Under the pieces are notes generated by a model, which was given only the letters and a program-made list of their open reading frames with translations, was not told the DNA's origin and did no database searches. A stretch of DNA of 64,000 nt from JANMDU01 sp031418715 (GTDB taxonomy: Bacteria > Pseudomonadota > Gammaproteobacteria > Burkholderiales > Burkholderiaceae_C), in contig JANOJL010000002.1 of assembly GCA_031418715.1 (NCBI GenBank), positions 62,001-126,000 of the forward strand, read 5' to 3'. The position numbers and the translations under genes were made by a program. Positions 1 through 8,313 of the stretch are shown in pieces; the stretch's first letter is position 1; the number at the start of each line of letters is the position of its first letter.

Positions 1-1752
1 AACGCGGTGGACAGGCATTTGAAAGACCGTGCGAATCAAGCAGCCGTCGTCTTCGTCAGCACAGAAACCAACACCGAGAAAACCTACACTTTCAGCCAGC
101 TTCATACCGAGGTACAGTGCATGGCCGCAATCTTGCAAGAGATGGGCGTGCAAAAAGGCGATCGCGTGTTGATTTACATGCCGATGATTGCCGAGGCGCT
201 GTTTGCCATGCTGGCTTGCGCAAGGATGGGTGCGATTCATTCGGTGGTGTTTGGCGGTTTTGCCAGCGGCTCGCTGGCATCTAGGATTGACGATGCCGCG
301 CCGCGCGTCGTGATCACCGCAGATGCAGGCTCGCGTGTGGGCAAGATCGTGCCTTACACACCTTTGCTCAAAGAAGCGGTCAGCTTGGCGAGCAGCAAAC
401 CAGAGAGCATTTTGATCGTGGATCGCGGCCTGTCTACTATCGATTTAGGAGCGCTCCAAGCAGTAGATTACACGGCTGCAAGGTTAAAACACTTAAATGC
501 TGACGTGCCCTGCGCATATTTGGATGCGACCGACATCAGCTACACGCTCTACACCAGTGGCACCACCGGCAAACCCAAAGGTGTGCAGCGCGATACCGGC
601 GGTTATGCAGTGGCGCTTGCTGCGAGCATGAAATATATTTTTGATTGCAAGCCGGGGCAGGTGTATTTCGCTACGTCTGATATCGGCTGGGTGGTGGGTC
701 ACAGCTACATCGTCTATGGCCCTTTGATCGCCGGCATGACGACGCTTTTTTACGAAGGCACACCTGTGCGCGGAATGGACGGCGCTGCAGATGGTGGCAT
801 CTGGTGGCGCTTGGTGGAGAAATACAAAGTCACGCACATGTTCAGCGCACCGACTGCGATTCGCGTGTTGAAAAAACAAGACGAAGCGCATTTGAAGAAA
901 TACGATTTATCATCGCTGCAAGCTTTGTTTCTAGCAGGCGAACCGGTAGATGAGCCGACCGCGCGTTGGATCGCAGCGGGAATTGGCAAACCCGTGATTG
1001 ACAACTATTGGCAAACCGAGACCGGCTGGCCAATTCTGGCTACGGCCAATGGCGGTGGGCTGCAAGGATTCCGGCCACAATTCGGCAGCCCTGGCGTGCC
1101 GATGTATGGCTACAAAGTCAAGCTGGTGCATGAATCGACTGGCGAAGAGCTGAAGGTTGCAGGCGAGAAAGGCGTGGTCGTGATTGAAGGCCCGCTACCT
1201 CCGGGTGCGATGCAAACCGTGTGGCGCGACGATGAGCGTTTTGTGAATACTTATTGGAAGAGCATTCCCGGCAAGATGGTCTATTCCACCTTTGATTGGG
1301 GCATCCGCGATGCCAATGGCTATTACACGATTCTCGGACGCACGGATGATGTGATCAATGTGGCTGGCCATCGCTTGGGCACGCGCGAGATTGAGGAGAG
1401 CATTGCTGCGCATCCGAATGTGGCGGAAGTGGCCGTGGTGGGTGTCGCGGATCAGCTCAAAGGGCAGGTGGCTATGGCGTTTGCTGTAGCACGCGATACG
1501 AGCGGGCTGACCAGCGATGCGGCTCGCTTGACGTTGGAAGGCGAAATCATGAAACTGGTGGATGGTGACTTGGGTGCAGTCGCTCGGCCATCGCGCGTTT
1601 ATTTCGTCACATTGCTGCCGAAAACTCGCTCTGGCAAGCTGCTGCGCCGTGCGATCCAAGCCATTTGCGAAGGCCGCGATACGGGAGATTTGGCCACGCT
1701 GGATGACCCGAGCGCGTTGCAGCAGGTGAAAGATTTGCTGAGTGTGAAATAA
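1..1752 (+). CDS. prpE: propionyl-CoA synthetase (acyl-adenylate family), 5' end outside window
   Basis: ATP-dependent acyl-CoA ligase of the acetyl/propionyl-CoA synthetase family, which activates propionate (and probably acetate) to the CoA thioester through an acyl-adenylate. The frame is open from base 1 and begins inside the conserved NAVDRHL region, so roughly 50-60 N-terminal residues are missing. Visible motifs are the P-loop-like YTSGTTGKPKGVQRD, the YWQTETGWP substrate/adenylate motif, GRTDDVINVAGHRLGT, and the C-terminal PKTRSGKLLRR with the catalytic, usually acetylation-controlled lysine. VQRDTGGYAVAL after the P-loop is typical of PrpE rather than Acs. No other methylcitrate genes are in view, so the pathway assignment rests on family resemblance. 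Confidence 0.9.
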   Translation, partial: NAVDRHLKDRANQAAVVFVSTETNTEKTYTFSQLHTEVQCMAAILQEMGVQKGDRVLIYMPMIAEALFAMLACARMGAIHSVVFGGFASGSLASRIDDAAPRVVITADAGSRVGKIVPYTPLLKEAVSLASSKPESILIVDRGLSTIDLGALQAVDYTAARLKHLNADVPCAYLDATDISYTLYTSGTTGKPKGVQRDTGGYAVALAASMKYIFDCKPGQVYFATSDIGWVVGHSYIVYGPLIAGMTTLFYEGTPVRGMDGAADGGIWWRLVEKYKVTHMFSAPTAIRVLKKQDEAHLKKYDLSSLQALFLAGEPVDEPTARWIAAGIGKPVIDNYWQTETGWPILATANGGGLQGFRPQFGSPGVPMYGYKVKLVHESTGEELKVAGEKGVVVIEGPLPPGAMQTVWRDDERFVNTYWKSIPGKMVYSTFDWGIRDANGYYTILGRTDDVINVAGHRLGTREIEESIAAHPNVAEVAVVGVADQLKGQVAMAFAVARDTSGLTSDAARLTLEGEIMKLVDGDLGAVARPSRVYFVTLLPKTRSGKLLRRAIQAICEGRDTGDLATLDDPSALQQVKDLLSVK

Positions 1753-1778
1753 ATTGTCTGCCCAGCCGACAAATTCGC

Positions 1779-2177
1779 ATGACACCTTCTTCTCGTATTT
1801 TTAGTGCCGTCTTCGCCATGCTGCTCAGCTTGTTGGCTGTTCCGTCGCAGGCGCAAACTTCTGAGCCCAACACTGCGAAAAGCAGCATTCAAAAATCCAA
1901 TCCTGCCAAGATGAAAACCTTGAGCTACACCTGCCGCGTCGTCTACGATCCCAACCGCACACTCTGGGTGCGTGAGCTTGAAATAGATTACGACAAAAAG
2001 GCCTTCCAAGTGTTGCGCATTGACGGCATCAAAGCGCATGGCTTCAGCGTGAATGGCGCAAACATCGTTACGCATTTAGACAACGAACGCATCACACTTG
2101 ATTTGAGTATTCCCAGCTGGAAAAGCGATTTCCGCGATCAGGCGCAGGGGCAGGGTGTCTGTATCAAAAATCGTTGA
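1779..2177 (+). CDS. small secreted protein of unknown function
   Basis: 132-residue protein with a clear Sec signal peptide: a short polar start, a hydrophobic stretch (IFSAVFAMLLSLLAVPSQAQ) and a predicted cut near AQA|QT. The mature part (about 105 residues) has no motif I recognise; it contains one early cysteine (YTCRVVYD) and one late cysteine (GVCIKNR) that could form a disulfide in the periplasm. It follows prpE by 26 bp in the same direction and converges with the S4-domain gene, whose stop is only 24 bp away. Function unknown; a periplasmic location is inferred from the signal peptide only. Confidence 0.65.
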   Translation: MTPSSRIFSAVFAMLLSLLAVPSQAQTSEPNTAKSSIQKSNPAKMKTLSYTCRVVYDPNRTLWVRELEIDYDKKAFQVLRIDGIKAHGFSVNGANIVTHLDNERITLDLSIPSWKSDFRDQAQGQGVCIKNR

Positions 2178-2201
2178 ATGGGTTGCAAAAGATCCTCTTC
2201 T

Positions 2202-2633
2202 TCAAACCTCAGCACGCCATCGATCGTTCCAAGAAGGTGCCCCAGATTTAGCTTCATCCAAAGAGCGCCGATCGCGCTTCGTCGGTCTTCCTTGAGAAAT
2301 AGCTGCAGCAGGCTCATGAGTGAAGCGTCGAATATCGTGTGCTTTTTCTCTCGCCGAGATGCTCTCGGGTGTCTCAAGATACAAAGCCTGAGCCAGCGGC
2401 GCAGAGCCGCGTTGCTCGCTCACTTGCAGCACCTCTAGCGTGGTCACGAGGCCCGTGCGTAACAGCTCAATGGTGTCACCCGCCCTCACATCGCGCGAAG
2501 CCTTCGCCACTTGCCCATTGATTTTGATGCGCCCCTTGCCAATTTCCTCAGAGGCTAAGCTACGCGTTTTGTACAAACGAATCGCCCAGAGGTATTTGTC
2601 GATGCGCGTTTTCTCTACAATCTTCAGTTCCAT
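2202..2633 (-). CDS. hslR: RNA-binding S4 domain protein, Hsp15-like
   Basis: Hsp15/HslR-type protein with an N-terminal S4 RNA-binding domain (TRIDKYLWAIRLYKTRSLASE through KINGQVAKASRDVRAGDTIEL). In E. coli Hsp15 binds free 50S subunits carrying nascent chains after heat shock. The C-terminal half is basic and low in conservation (RRFTHEPAAAISQGRPTKRDRRSL), as is usual for the family. The start at MELKIVEK (2633) is preferred; a second ATG two codons upstream (2639) is also possible. It is transcribed divergently from the rmlD-like gene, with only about 20 bp between the two starts. Confidence 0.8.
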   Translation of the reverse strand: MELKIVEKTRIDKYLWAIRLYKTRSLASEEIGKGRIKINGQVAKASRDVRAGDTIELLRTGLVTTLEVLQVSEQRGSAPLAQALYLETPESISAREKAHDIRRFTHEPAAAISQGRPTKRDRRSLDEAKSGAPSWNDRWRAEV

Positions 2634-2654
2634 ACACACATCATAAAGCGAAGT

Positions 2655-3497
2655 ATGAAAGCAGTTTTATTAGGATCAAATGGCCTGCTAGGCGGCGCAG
2701 TCTCTGCGCAAGGTGCTCATGAATTCATAGCGCCTCGGCATAGCGAGCTAGATTTGCTCGATCACGCCGCAGTGAGCGCTTGGATCGAAGCGCAAGCGCC
2801 CGATGTCGTGATCAACTGCACTGCCTACAGCCAAGTCGATTTGGCGGAAGATGAGCCTTTAGTAGCGGATGCGCTGAATCATCTCGCTCTGAAAAACCTC
2901 ACCGCTGCCTGCGATACTGTGCAAGCCAGCCTTGTGCATTTCTCAACAGACTTTGTTTTCGACGGCACGAAAGGCTCGGCTTATGTCGAAACCGATGCAC
3001 CCAATCCGCTTGGCGTGTATGGCGCAAGCAAGCTCGCAGGCGAGCAAGCCGTCTTAAGTAGCTCAGGCGCACACTTCGCTTTTAGAGTGAGCTGGCTCTA
3101 TGGTGCTGCTGGTAAAAATTTCTTCAGCGGCGTGCGCAACTGGTTGCAAGAAGAGCGCCACCTGCCCATCGTTAGTGATCAAACCTCCACACCCAACGAC
3201 GTGACGAATCTCGCTCGCGTTTTAAACGAATGGCTCAGCTTGGCGAAAAACCATCCGGCAGGCTGCCAAGCCTTCTTCCAGCAACACAAAGGCCTCTACC
3301 ATTTCAGCGCCCCGCAAACCATGAGCCGCTACGAATTCGCGCAGCGTGTGGTCGAAGATTTGAAATCAAAAGGTATCCAAGTCAAAGCCACGATGGAGCC
3401 GGTGCCCGCCAGCCGCTTCCCGATGAAAGCCAAACGGCCTGCACACAGTGGTTTGGATTCCAACCGTTTTCAAAACCAATTTGGCATCAAGTTTTGA
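2655..3497 (+). CDS. dTDP-4-dehydrorhamnose reductase-like protein (RmlD family)
   Basis: 280-residue extended SDR of the RmlD substrate-binding family. It shows the N-terminal NAD(P)-binding GxxGxxG-type motif (LLGSNGLLGG), NCTAYSQVDLAEDE, the HFSTDFVFDGTKGSAY segment and the catalytic YGASK with the usual Tyr-x-x-x-Lys spacing. RmlD makes the last step of dTDP-L-rhamnose synthesis, but rmlA, rmlB and rmlC are not here, so this may be a stand-alone paralogue with another sugar-nucleotide substrate. Its 3' end overlaps the convergent hydrolase gene by 11 bp. Confidence 0.82.
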   Translation: MKAVLLGSNGLLGGAVSAQGAHEFIAPRHSELDLLDHAAVSAWIEAQAPDVVINCTAYSQVDLAEDEPLVADALNHLALKNLTAACDTVQASLVHFSTDFVFDGTKGSAYVETDAPNPLGVYGASKLAGEQAVLSSSGAHFAFRVSWLYGAAGKNFFSGVRNWLQEERHLPIVSDQTSTPNDVTNLARVLNEWLSLAKNHPAGCQAFFQQHKGLYHFSAPQTMSRYEFAQRVVEDLKSKGIQVKATMEPVPASRFPMKAKRPAHSGLDSNRFQNQFGIKF

Positions 3498-4314
3498 GCC
3501 AGTGGATGAGGGCGCTGAGCGTTTCCTCCGGTGCTTCCGTCATCATCTGATGACCGCCGGGTACATTGACCACTTTTGCCGCCGGACATTTGTCAATCAG
3601 CGTCTGCGCAGCTTTCGGTGTCGTCATTTGATCTGTTATTCCTACTATAAAAAGAATAGCACGTTGTGCAGGATCTATAACGGCTTGAAGCCGATTTAAT
3701 GCCTCAAAAGCCCCTTCATAGCTGTCGCAGGCCTTGAAGCCAATGTGAAACACGTTCTCTTTCGCGTTACTTGCGAGAACACGCCGCATCAGTGCCCGCG
3801 AGCCACCGTAGAGCCATGTGCCAGGGCCGAGCGCGGAAGGCGGCGGGCTGAGTGAGCTGTGGCTGAAGGTGTTGACCATTTCAATCGCGCGCGTAGGCGC
3901 ATTAAGCGAAGCATCCAGCAAAGCCGGCGAGACTTTCATCGGGAATGCCGTGCCCACCAGCGCGAGCTGGCTCGCGCGTTCGGGGGCGAGGCTGGCCGCA
4001 TGCAGAGCAATCAAGCTGCCCCAGCTGTGACCAATCAGCGCCGCTTTTTGCACGCCGGCCGCATCCAGCAGCGCCAAGACAAACGCCGCCGCTTCCTCCA
4101 CCGAGCGCGGGCAGCTCCCCTCGCTCTTGCCATGCCCCGGCAAATCCACCGCCAGCACGTTGAACCCATGATGCGCAAAGTAGCGCGTCTGCAAAATCCA
4201 GACGCTGTGATCATTGAGCACGCCGTGAATGAACACGAGCGTGGGCTTGGCTGCATCAAAAGCTTTACCGCCGGTGTAGCAGTAGGTTTTTTGACCTTGA
4301 ACAGGGATATACAT
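3487..4314 (-). CDS. alpha/beta-fold hydrolase carrying an in-frame dispersed repeat
   Basis: Alpha/beta hydrolase of 275 residues. It has the oxyanion-region motif FIHGVLNDHSVW, the DLPGHGKSEG turn, the nucleophile elbow GHSWGS (Ser as nucleophile), a late acid in GITDQMT and the C-terminal catalytic His in VPGGHQMM. Substrate unknown; such proteins are usually esterases or C-C bond hydrolases. Between the cap domain and the acid-bearing strand, residues reading AVIDPAQRAILFIVG come from one copy of the dispersed element described separately, so the element supplies part of the core beta strand. The GNAT gene lies just upstream (7 bp), probably co-transcribed. Confidence 0.82.
   Translation of the reverse strand: MYIPVQGQKTYCYTGGKAFDAAKPTLVFIHGVLNDHSVWILQTRYFAHHGFNVLAVDLPGHGKSEGSCPRSVEEAAAFVLALLDAAGVQKAALIGHSWGSLIALHAASLAPERASQLALVGTAFPMKVSPALLDASLNAPTRAIEMVNTFSHSSLSPPPSALGPGTWLYGGSRALMRRVLASNAKENVFHIGFKACDSYEGAFEALNRLQAVIDPAQRAILFIVGITDQMTTPKAAQTLIDKCPAAKVVNVPGGHQMMTEAPEETLSALIHWLKT
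3641..3700 (-). repeat. dispersed 60-bp element, copy 1, inside the hydrolase gene
   Basis: On the minus strand this reads as the family core, with CCGTTATAGATCCTGCACAA followed by GTGCTATTC. It lies in sense orientation in the hydrolase gene and is translated as AVIDPAQRAI, the same frame used by the other coding copies. It does not break the frame. Confidence 0.8.
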
Positions 4315-4321
4315 GGTGACC

Positions 4322-4741
4322 TCAGTTGTCTGGAATCAAGCGCTTGCCTAGGCTGACGACATCATCTTGCCGATAGCCTAGGCTTTGGTAAAACGCAATC
4401 ACGGGCGCATTGCTGCTGCGAATCTGTAAATTGATCTTGGGGCAACCGTGCGCTTTGAGCGCCTCTTCGCCCCAGCGCATTAGCGCGCTGGCATGGCCGC
4501 GCCGCTGATGCGCAGGCGAGACGGCAAGGTAATTGACCCAGCCGCGATGGCCTTCAAAGCCAAACATGGCGCTGGCGATCAGTTCATTGCCTTCCATGCC
4601 TACGACGAATAGTTCGGGTTGTACGGTTAATTTTCGGACAATGTCTTTGTACGGATCGTTCCAGGGGCGCGTGAGTTCACACGCTTGCCAGAGCGCGATC
4701 ACGGTGGCTTCGTCCGAAGTGAGGAAAGCACGAATTTCCAT
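4322..4741 (-). CDS. GNAT family acetyltransferase, YpeA-like
   Basis: 139-residue GCN5-related N-acetyltransferase matching the E. coli YpeA type (starts MEIRAFLTSDEATVIALWQ, with LTRPWNDPYKDI). The acetyl-CoA pyrophosphate loop is visible as HQRRGHASALM after the beta-4 strand WVNYLAVSP, and the C-terminal NLQIRSSNAPVIAFYQSLGY is the usual motif B region. The acceptor substrate is unknown. Its start codon shares one base with the last base of the metY-like stop, so hydrolase, acetyltransferase and sulfhydrylase genes look like one minus-strand transcript. Confidence 0.85.
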   Translation of the reverse strand: MEIRAFLTSDEATVIALWQACELTRPWNDPYKDIVRKLTVQPELFVVGMEGNELIASAMFGFEGHRGWVNYLAVSPAHQRRGHASALMRWGEEALKAHGCPKINLQIRSSNAPVIAFYQSLGYRQDDVVSLGKRLIPDN

Positions 4742-6039
4742 TAAGCGGCCTTCTCCGCAGCCTTTAAAGCCCGCTTCAAATCGTCAATCAAATCATCGGC
4801 GTCTTCCAAGCCGATGGACAAGCGGATCGTGCCGGGGCCAATGCCTGCGCCGGTCAGCGCTTCGTCAGTCATGCGGAAATGCGTGGTGCTGGCGGGGTGG
4901 ATCACTAAGCTGCGGCAATCGCCGACGTTGGCCAAATGGGAAAACACCTTGAGTGTTTCAATGAATTTCTTGCCTTGCTCGCGTGAGCCTTTCATATCGA
5001 AGCTGAAGACGCTGCCGGCGCCGCGCGGCAAGAGCTTTTGCGCCAGTAGATAGCTCGGGTGCGATTCGAGCATGGGGTGGCCGACTCGGCTGACAAAGGC
5101 ATGGTTGGCTAAGAATTGCACGATCTTTGTCGTGTTTCGGGCATGTTGGGCCATGCGCAGCGGCAGGGTCTCGATGCCTTGCAGAATGAGCCATGCGGTA
5201 TGCGGGCTCATGCAAGCACCGAAATCGCGCAGGCCTTCGCGGCGGGCGCGCAGCAAGAAGGCGCCCACGGTGGATTCTTCGGTGAAGACCATGTTGTGGA
5301 AGCCTTCATAGGCTTCGGAGAGTTCGGGGAATTTGCCTGATTTTTCCCAATCGAAGCTGCCGCCATCGACCACTACGCCGCCAATCACCGTGCCGTGGCC
5401 GCTCAAGAATTTGGTGGCTGAGTGATAAACAATGTCTGCGCCATATTCGAAGGGCTTGATGAGCCAAGGTGAGGTAAGGGTGCTGTCTACCAAGAGGGGC
5501 AGGCTTGCTTCGTGCGCAATTTGAGCGACGGTGGGAATGTCGAGCACCTCCATGCCTGGGTTGCCCACGGTTTCACCGAAAAGCAGCTTGGTATTGGGGC
5601 GGATCGCAGCTTTCCAGCCGTCGATATCGCCGGGTTTGACAAACGTGGTGTCAATGCCAAAGCGGCGCATGGTGTAGTGCAACAGATTTTGGCTGCCGCC
5701 ATAGAGCGCGGTGGAGGCCACGATGTGAGAGCCCGCGCCCATGATCGTGGCAATCGACAAATGCAGCGCCGCTTGGCCCGAGGCGGTGGCAATCGCGCCG
5801 ATGCCGCCTTCCAGCGCTGAGACGCGCTGCTCCAACACGGCGTTGGTTGGGTTGCTGATGCGGCTGTACACATGGCCGGCGCGCTCCAGATTGAAGAGCG
5901 AAGCAGCATGCTCACTGGATTCAAAAACGAAGCTGGTGGTCAGGTGAATCGGCACGGCGCGCGCGCCTGTGGTGGGATCGGGCGAGGTGCCTGCGTGTAG
6001 AGCAAGGGTGTCAAAGCCGGGGTCAGAGTAGCCGGGCAT
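4741..6039 (-). CDS. metY: O-acetylhomoserine sulfhydrylase / Cys-Met metabolism PLP enzyme
   Basis: 432-residue PLP enzyme of the Cys/Met metabolism family, of the O-acetylhomoserine aminocarboxypropyltransferase type (long family members starting with FDTLALHAG). It makes homocysteine from O-acetylhomoserine and sulfide. Motifs: YSRISNPT, SGQAALHL, the PLP-contacting DSTLTSPWLIKPFEYGAD and the Schiff-base lysine in SATKFLSGHG (about residue 210). The start at 6039 is chosen because an AGGAAA Shine-Dalgarno lies seven bases upstream and family members start near MPGYSDPGFDTLALHAG; an open frame further upstream runs antisense into the CBS gene and is not needed. MetZ/MetY substrate choice cannot be settled from sequence alone. 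Confidence 0.9.
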   Translation of the reverse strand: MPGYSDPGFDTLALHAGTSPDPTTGARAVPIHLTTSFVFESSEHAASLFNLERAGHVYSRISNPTNAVLEQRVSALEGGIGAIATASGQAALHLSIATIMGAGSHIVASTALYGGSQNLLHYTMRRFGIDTTFVKPGDIDGWKAAIRPNTKLLFGETVGNPGMEVLDIPTVAQIAHEASLPLLVDSTLTSPWLIKPFEYGADIVYHSATKFLSGHGTVIGGVVVDGGSFDWEKSGKFPELSEAYEGFHNMVFTEESTVGAFLLRARREGLRDFGACMSPHTAWLILQGIETLPLRMAQHARNTTKIVQFLANHAFVSRVGHPMLESHPSYLLAQKLLPRGAGSVFSFDMKGSREQGKKFIETLKVFSHLANVGDCRSLVIHPASTTHFRMTDEALTGAGIGPGTIRLSIGLEDADDLIDDLKRALKAAEKAA

Positions 6040-6133
6040 GGGTTTTTCCTGTAAAAAAGCGGATGAGTTAACGTGGGCTGATATTGGGTAACATTGTGGG
6101 CTATATTTAAGTCTTGTTCGAGGAGAATGAACC

Positions 6134-6586
6134 ATGAAAGTCAGTGATATTTTGCGCGTCAAGGGCGGCACGCTGTACACCATCACGCCAGAAGACAGCC
6201 TGCAAAGCGCGATGAACCTCATGGCCGAAAAAGACATTGGTTCGCTGGTCGTGATGTCCAACGGGCTGATCGTGGGTATGCTCAGTTTTCGTGAAGTGAT
6301 CATCGCCGTGAATAAAAAAGGCGGTTCGGTCGGCACGACCACCGTTTACCGCGCCATGGACGACGGGCCTCTCACCTGCACCATGCAAACCGAACTCGAT
6401 GAAGTGCGCCGCATGATGCTTGATCGCCATGCTCGCTACATGCCTGTCATCGAAAATCGCATGCTCATGGGTGTGATCAGCTTCTACGACGTGGCAAAAG
6501 CCGTGGTGGACGCCCAGAATTTTGAGAACAAGATGCTTAAGGCCTACATCCGTGATTGGCCAGCGGACGCCTCTTCTACTGGTTGA
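6134..6586 (+). CDS. tandem CBS-domain protein
   Basis: 150-residue protein made almost entirely of a CBS pair (Bateman module). CBS1 spans about residues 5-65 (TPEDSLQSAMNLMAEKDIGS, then VGMLSFREVI) and CBS2 about 75-135 (DEVRRMMLDRHARYMPVIE, then MGVISFYDVAKAVV). Bateman modules bind adenine nucleotides or NAD and act as energy sensors; no partner domain is fused here. A strong AGGAGAATG Shine-Dalgarno precedes the ATG. It is divergent from metY with a 94-bp shared promoter region and heads a short same-strand run with two YbjQ proteins and an M48 peptidase. Confidence 0.88.
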   Translation: MKVSDILRVKGGTLYTITPEDSLQSAMNLMAEKDIGSLVVMSNGLIVGMLSFREVIIAVNKKGGSVGTTTVYRAMDDGPLTCTMQTELDEVRRMMLDRHARYMPVIENRMLMGVISFYDVAKAVVDAQNFENKMLKAYIRDWPADASSTG

Positions 6587-6636
6587 AGTCGTTACTAGAA
6601 TTCATACGCATTCTTTTTAAATCATGGGAGTTTTTC

Positions 6637-6957
6637 ATGTTGTTGAGTAATTTAGAGATGGTTCCGGGCCAACGCGTCAGCCGTCATTTGGGTTTGGCTC
6701 AAGGCAGCACTGTGCGTGCCAAGCATGCAGGTAAAGATATCTTGGCGGGCTTTAAAAATATTGTGGGCGGCGAGCTGAAAGCCTATACCGAGCTGATGCA
6801 AGAAGCACGCAGTGAAGCTGTGGAGCGCATGACGGCAGAGGCTAAGAGCATGGGCGCAAACGCTGTGCTGAATGTGCGCTTCGTGACGACCTCAATCACC
6901 ATGGGCGCTGCTGAAATTTTGGCTTATGGCTCAGCGGTGGTGATTGATCCGCTTTGA
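6637..6957 (+). CDS. ybjQ: YbjQ family (UPF0145) protein
   Basis: 106-residue soluble YbjQ/UPF0145 protein. The family signature is clear: VRAKHAGKDILAGFKNIVGG, then LMQEARSEAVERMTAEAKSMGANAV and a final GAAEILAYGSAVV. YbjQ proteins form pentameric rings, but their function is not known. The ATG at 6637 is chosen because a GGGAG Shine-Dalgarno lies seven bases before it; an open frame upstream overlaps the CBS gene and has no such site. It sits 15 bp upstream of a membrane-anchored paralogue. Confidence 0.85.
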   Translation: MLLSNLEMVPGQRVSRHLGLAQGSTVRAKHAGKDILAGFKNIVGGELKAYTELMQEARSEAVERMTAEAKSMGANAVLNVRFVTTSITMGAAEILAYGSAVVIDPL

Positions 6958-6972
6958 GCGAAGGCGCAAACG

Positions 6973-7419
6973 ATGCTTGAACTGATTGTCAATGTTGGAT
7001 TCCCGCTGGCATTGCTGTTGATTGGCTACTTTGTTGGCCAAATGCTTGAGAAGCGACACTATGCATCCATCCGCTTACGCGAAAAAGAGCTGCGCGGCAT
7101 TGTGGCTTTAACCACGCGATTTGTGCCTACAGGTGTTCAATCTTCTGGCTGCGCTCTCGTCACTGGCGCAGTGGTGGTGTCCTCTGACTATTTCAAAACC
7201 TTTGTCGCAGGTTTTCGTAATATCTTTGGCGGGCGCTTTCGCGGCTATGAGACTTTGCTAGACCGCGCTCGCCGAGAGGCTTTGCTGCGCTTGAAGCAAG
7301 AGGCGAAAGCCAGGGGTAGTGAGTTGGTGATTGGCGTGCGGTATCAGACCACGCAAATCTCTGGCTCCCAGACACCATCAATGGAAGTCATAGCCTACGG
7401 CACGGCTTTATTGCCCTAG
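6973..7419 (+). CDS. membrane-anchored YbjQ-like protein
   Basis: 148 residues. The N-terminus is one transmembrane segment (about residues 5-24, VNVGFPLALLLIGYFVGQML), followed by a YbjQ-like domain: YFKTFVAGFRNIFGGRFRGY, RARREALLRLKQEAKARGSE and SMEVIAYGTALL. It is therefore a membrane-tethered paralogue of the gene just upstream; the tether plus ring-forming domain suggests a membrane-associated assembly, which is inference. A J-domain is not present. The M48 peptidase gene starts 16 bp downstream and is probably co-transcribed. Confidence 0.82.
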   Translation: MLELIVNVGFPLALLLIGYFVGQMLEKRHYASIRLREKELRGIVALTTRFVPTGVQSSGCALVTGAVVVSSDYFKTFVAGFRNIFGGRFRGYETLLDRARREALLRLKQEAKARGSELVIGVRYQTTQISGSQTPSMEVIAYGTALLP

Positions 7420-7435
7420 CTGCAGCCGCGCTCGT

Positions 7436-8311
7436 ATGTCTGCGCCCCAACTTGAAAATCGCCTGCCGGATGAAGGCATCAACGCATCGGATGAGCATCC
7501 GCTCAAAGAGTTCTCCTGGGTGGTGGGCGCGGGGCTGCTGGTCTTTGCTGTGATTTTGGCGTTGACAACGTGGTTGGCTGGCTGGGGAGCGCCCAAGATA
7601 CCTTTCAAATACGAGGCACTGCTCGCGCAGCGTGTGGGTTTAGGTGCATTAAACCCAACGCATGCCGATCAGCATCAGGCTTTGCAGGCATTGGCAGATC
7701 GGTTAACCGCCAAAATGGATTTGCCCCCTGGCATGACGATCAAGGTGAGCTTTAACCCATCCTCTACAGTCAATGCGTATGCAACGATAGGTGGTCATGT
7801 GGTGGTCTATGCGGGGCTGTTGGAGAAGTTGCCTTCAGAAGCGGCTTTAGCAACATTGCTTGCGCACGAGATCGGGCATGTGAAGCATCGCCATGTGGCG
7901 GCAAGCATGGGGCGGGGCATGGGCATTGCTTTGGTGCTGAGTTTGCTTTCGGCTGATGTGGGCGGTCAGGTTGCTCAGTCTGTGTTTGGCGCATCATCGC
8001 AACTGGCCTTGATGAACTATTCGCGTGATCATGAAAATCAGGCTGATGAAGAGGCGCTGCATGCGACGGTGGCGCTATACGGGCATGGTGCAGGCTATAT
8101 GGAGCTGTTTGAAGTGTTGCAAAACGAGGAGCGTAAATCGCCAGAAGTGATGCGCTCAGTGGGTGTTTTTCGCTCACATCCTCTGACGCAGGATCGTCTG
8201 GAGCACGCCCGCACCCTCGCGCAGCGCAACAGCTGGTCTTTGCAAGGCGGCAGCCCTGCGCTGGCCGTTGTCTTGAAGCGGCTGCCTAAAATGCCAAATG
8301 CACCCAAATAA
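7436..8311 (+). CDS. M48 family zinc metalloprotease, membrane-anchored
   Basis: 291-residue M48 peptidase. A transmembrane segment at about residues 28-50 (VVGAGLLVFAVILALTTWLAGW) anchors it, and the catalytic zinc motif HEIGH is at residues 144-148, followed by the third ligand region NQADEEAL. Related proteins (Oma1/LoiP type) degrade misfolded envelope proteins. No lipobox or cleavable signal peptide is seen, so the protease domain probably faces the periplasm from an N-terminal anchor. It follows the two YbjQ genes closely, suggesting joint expression with them. Confidence 0.87.
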   Translation: MSAPQLENRLPDEGINASDEHPLKEFSWVVGAGLLVFAVILALTTWLAGWGAPKIPFKYEALLAQRVGLGALNPTHADQHQALQALADRLTAKMDLPPGMTIKVSFNPSSTVNAYATIGGHVVVYAGLLEKLPSEAALATLLAHEIGHVKHRHVAASMGRGMGIALVLSLLSADVGGQVAQSVFGASSQLALMNYSRDHENQADEEALHATVALYGHGAGYMELFEVLQNEERKSPEVMRSVGVFRSHPLTQDRLEHARTLAQRNSWSLQGGSPALAVVLKRLPKMPNAPK

Positions 8312-8313
8312 TC

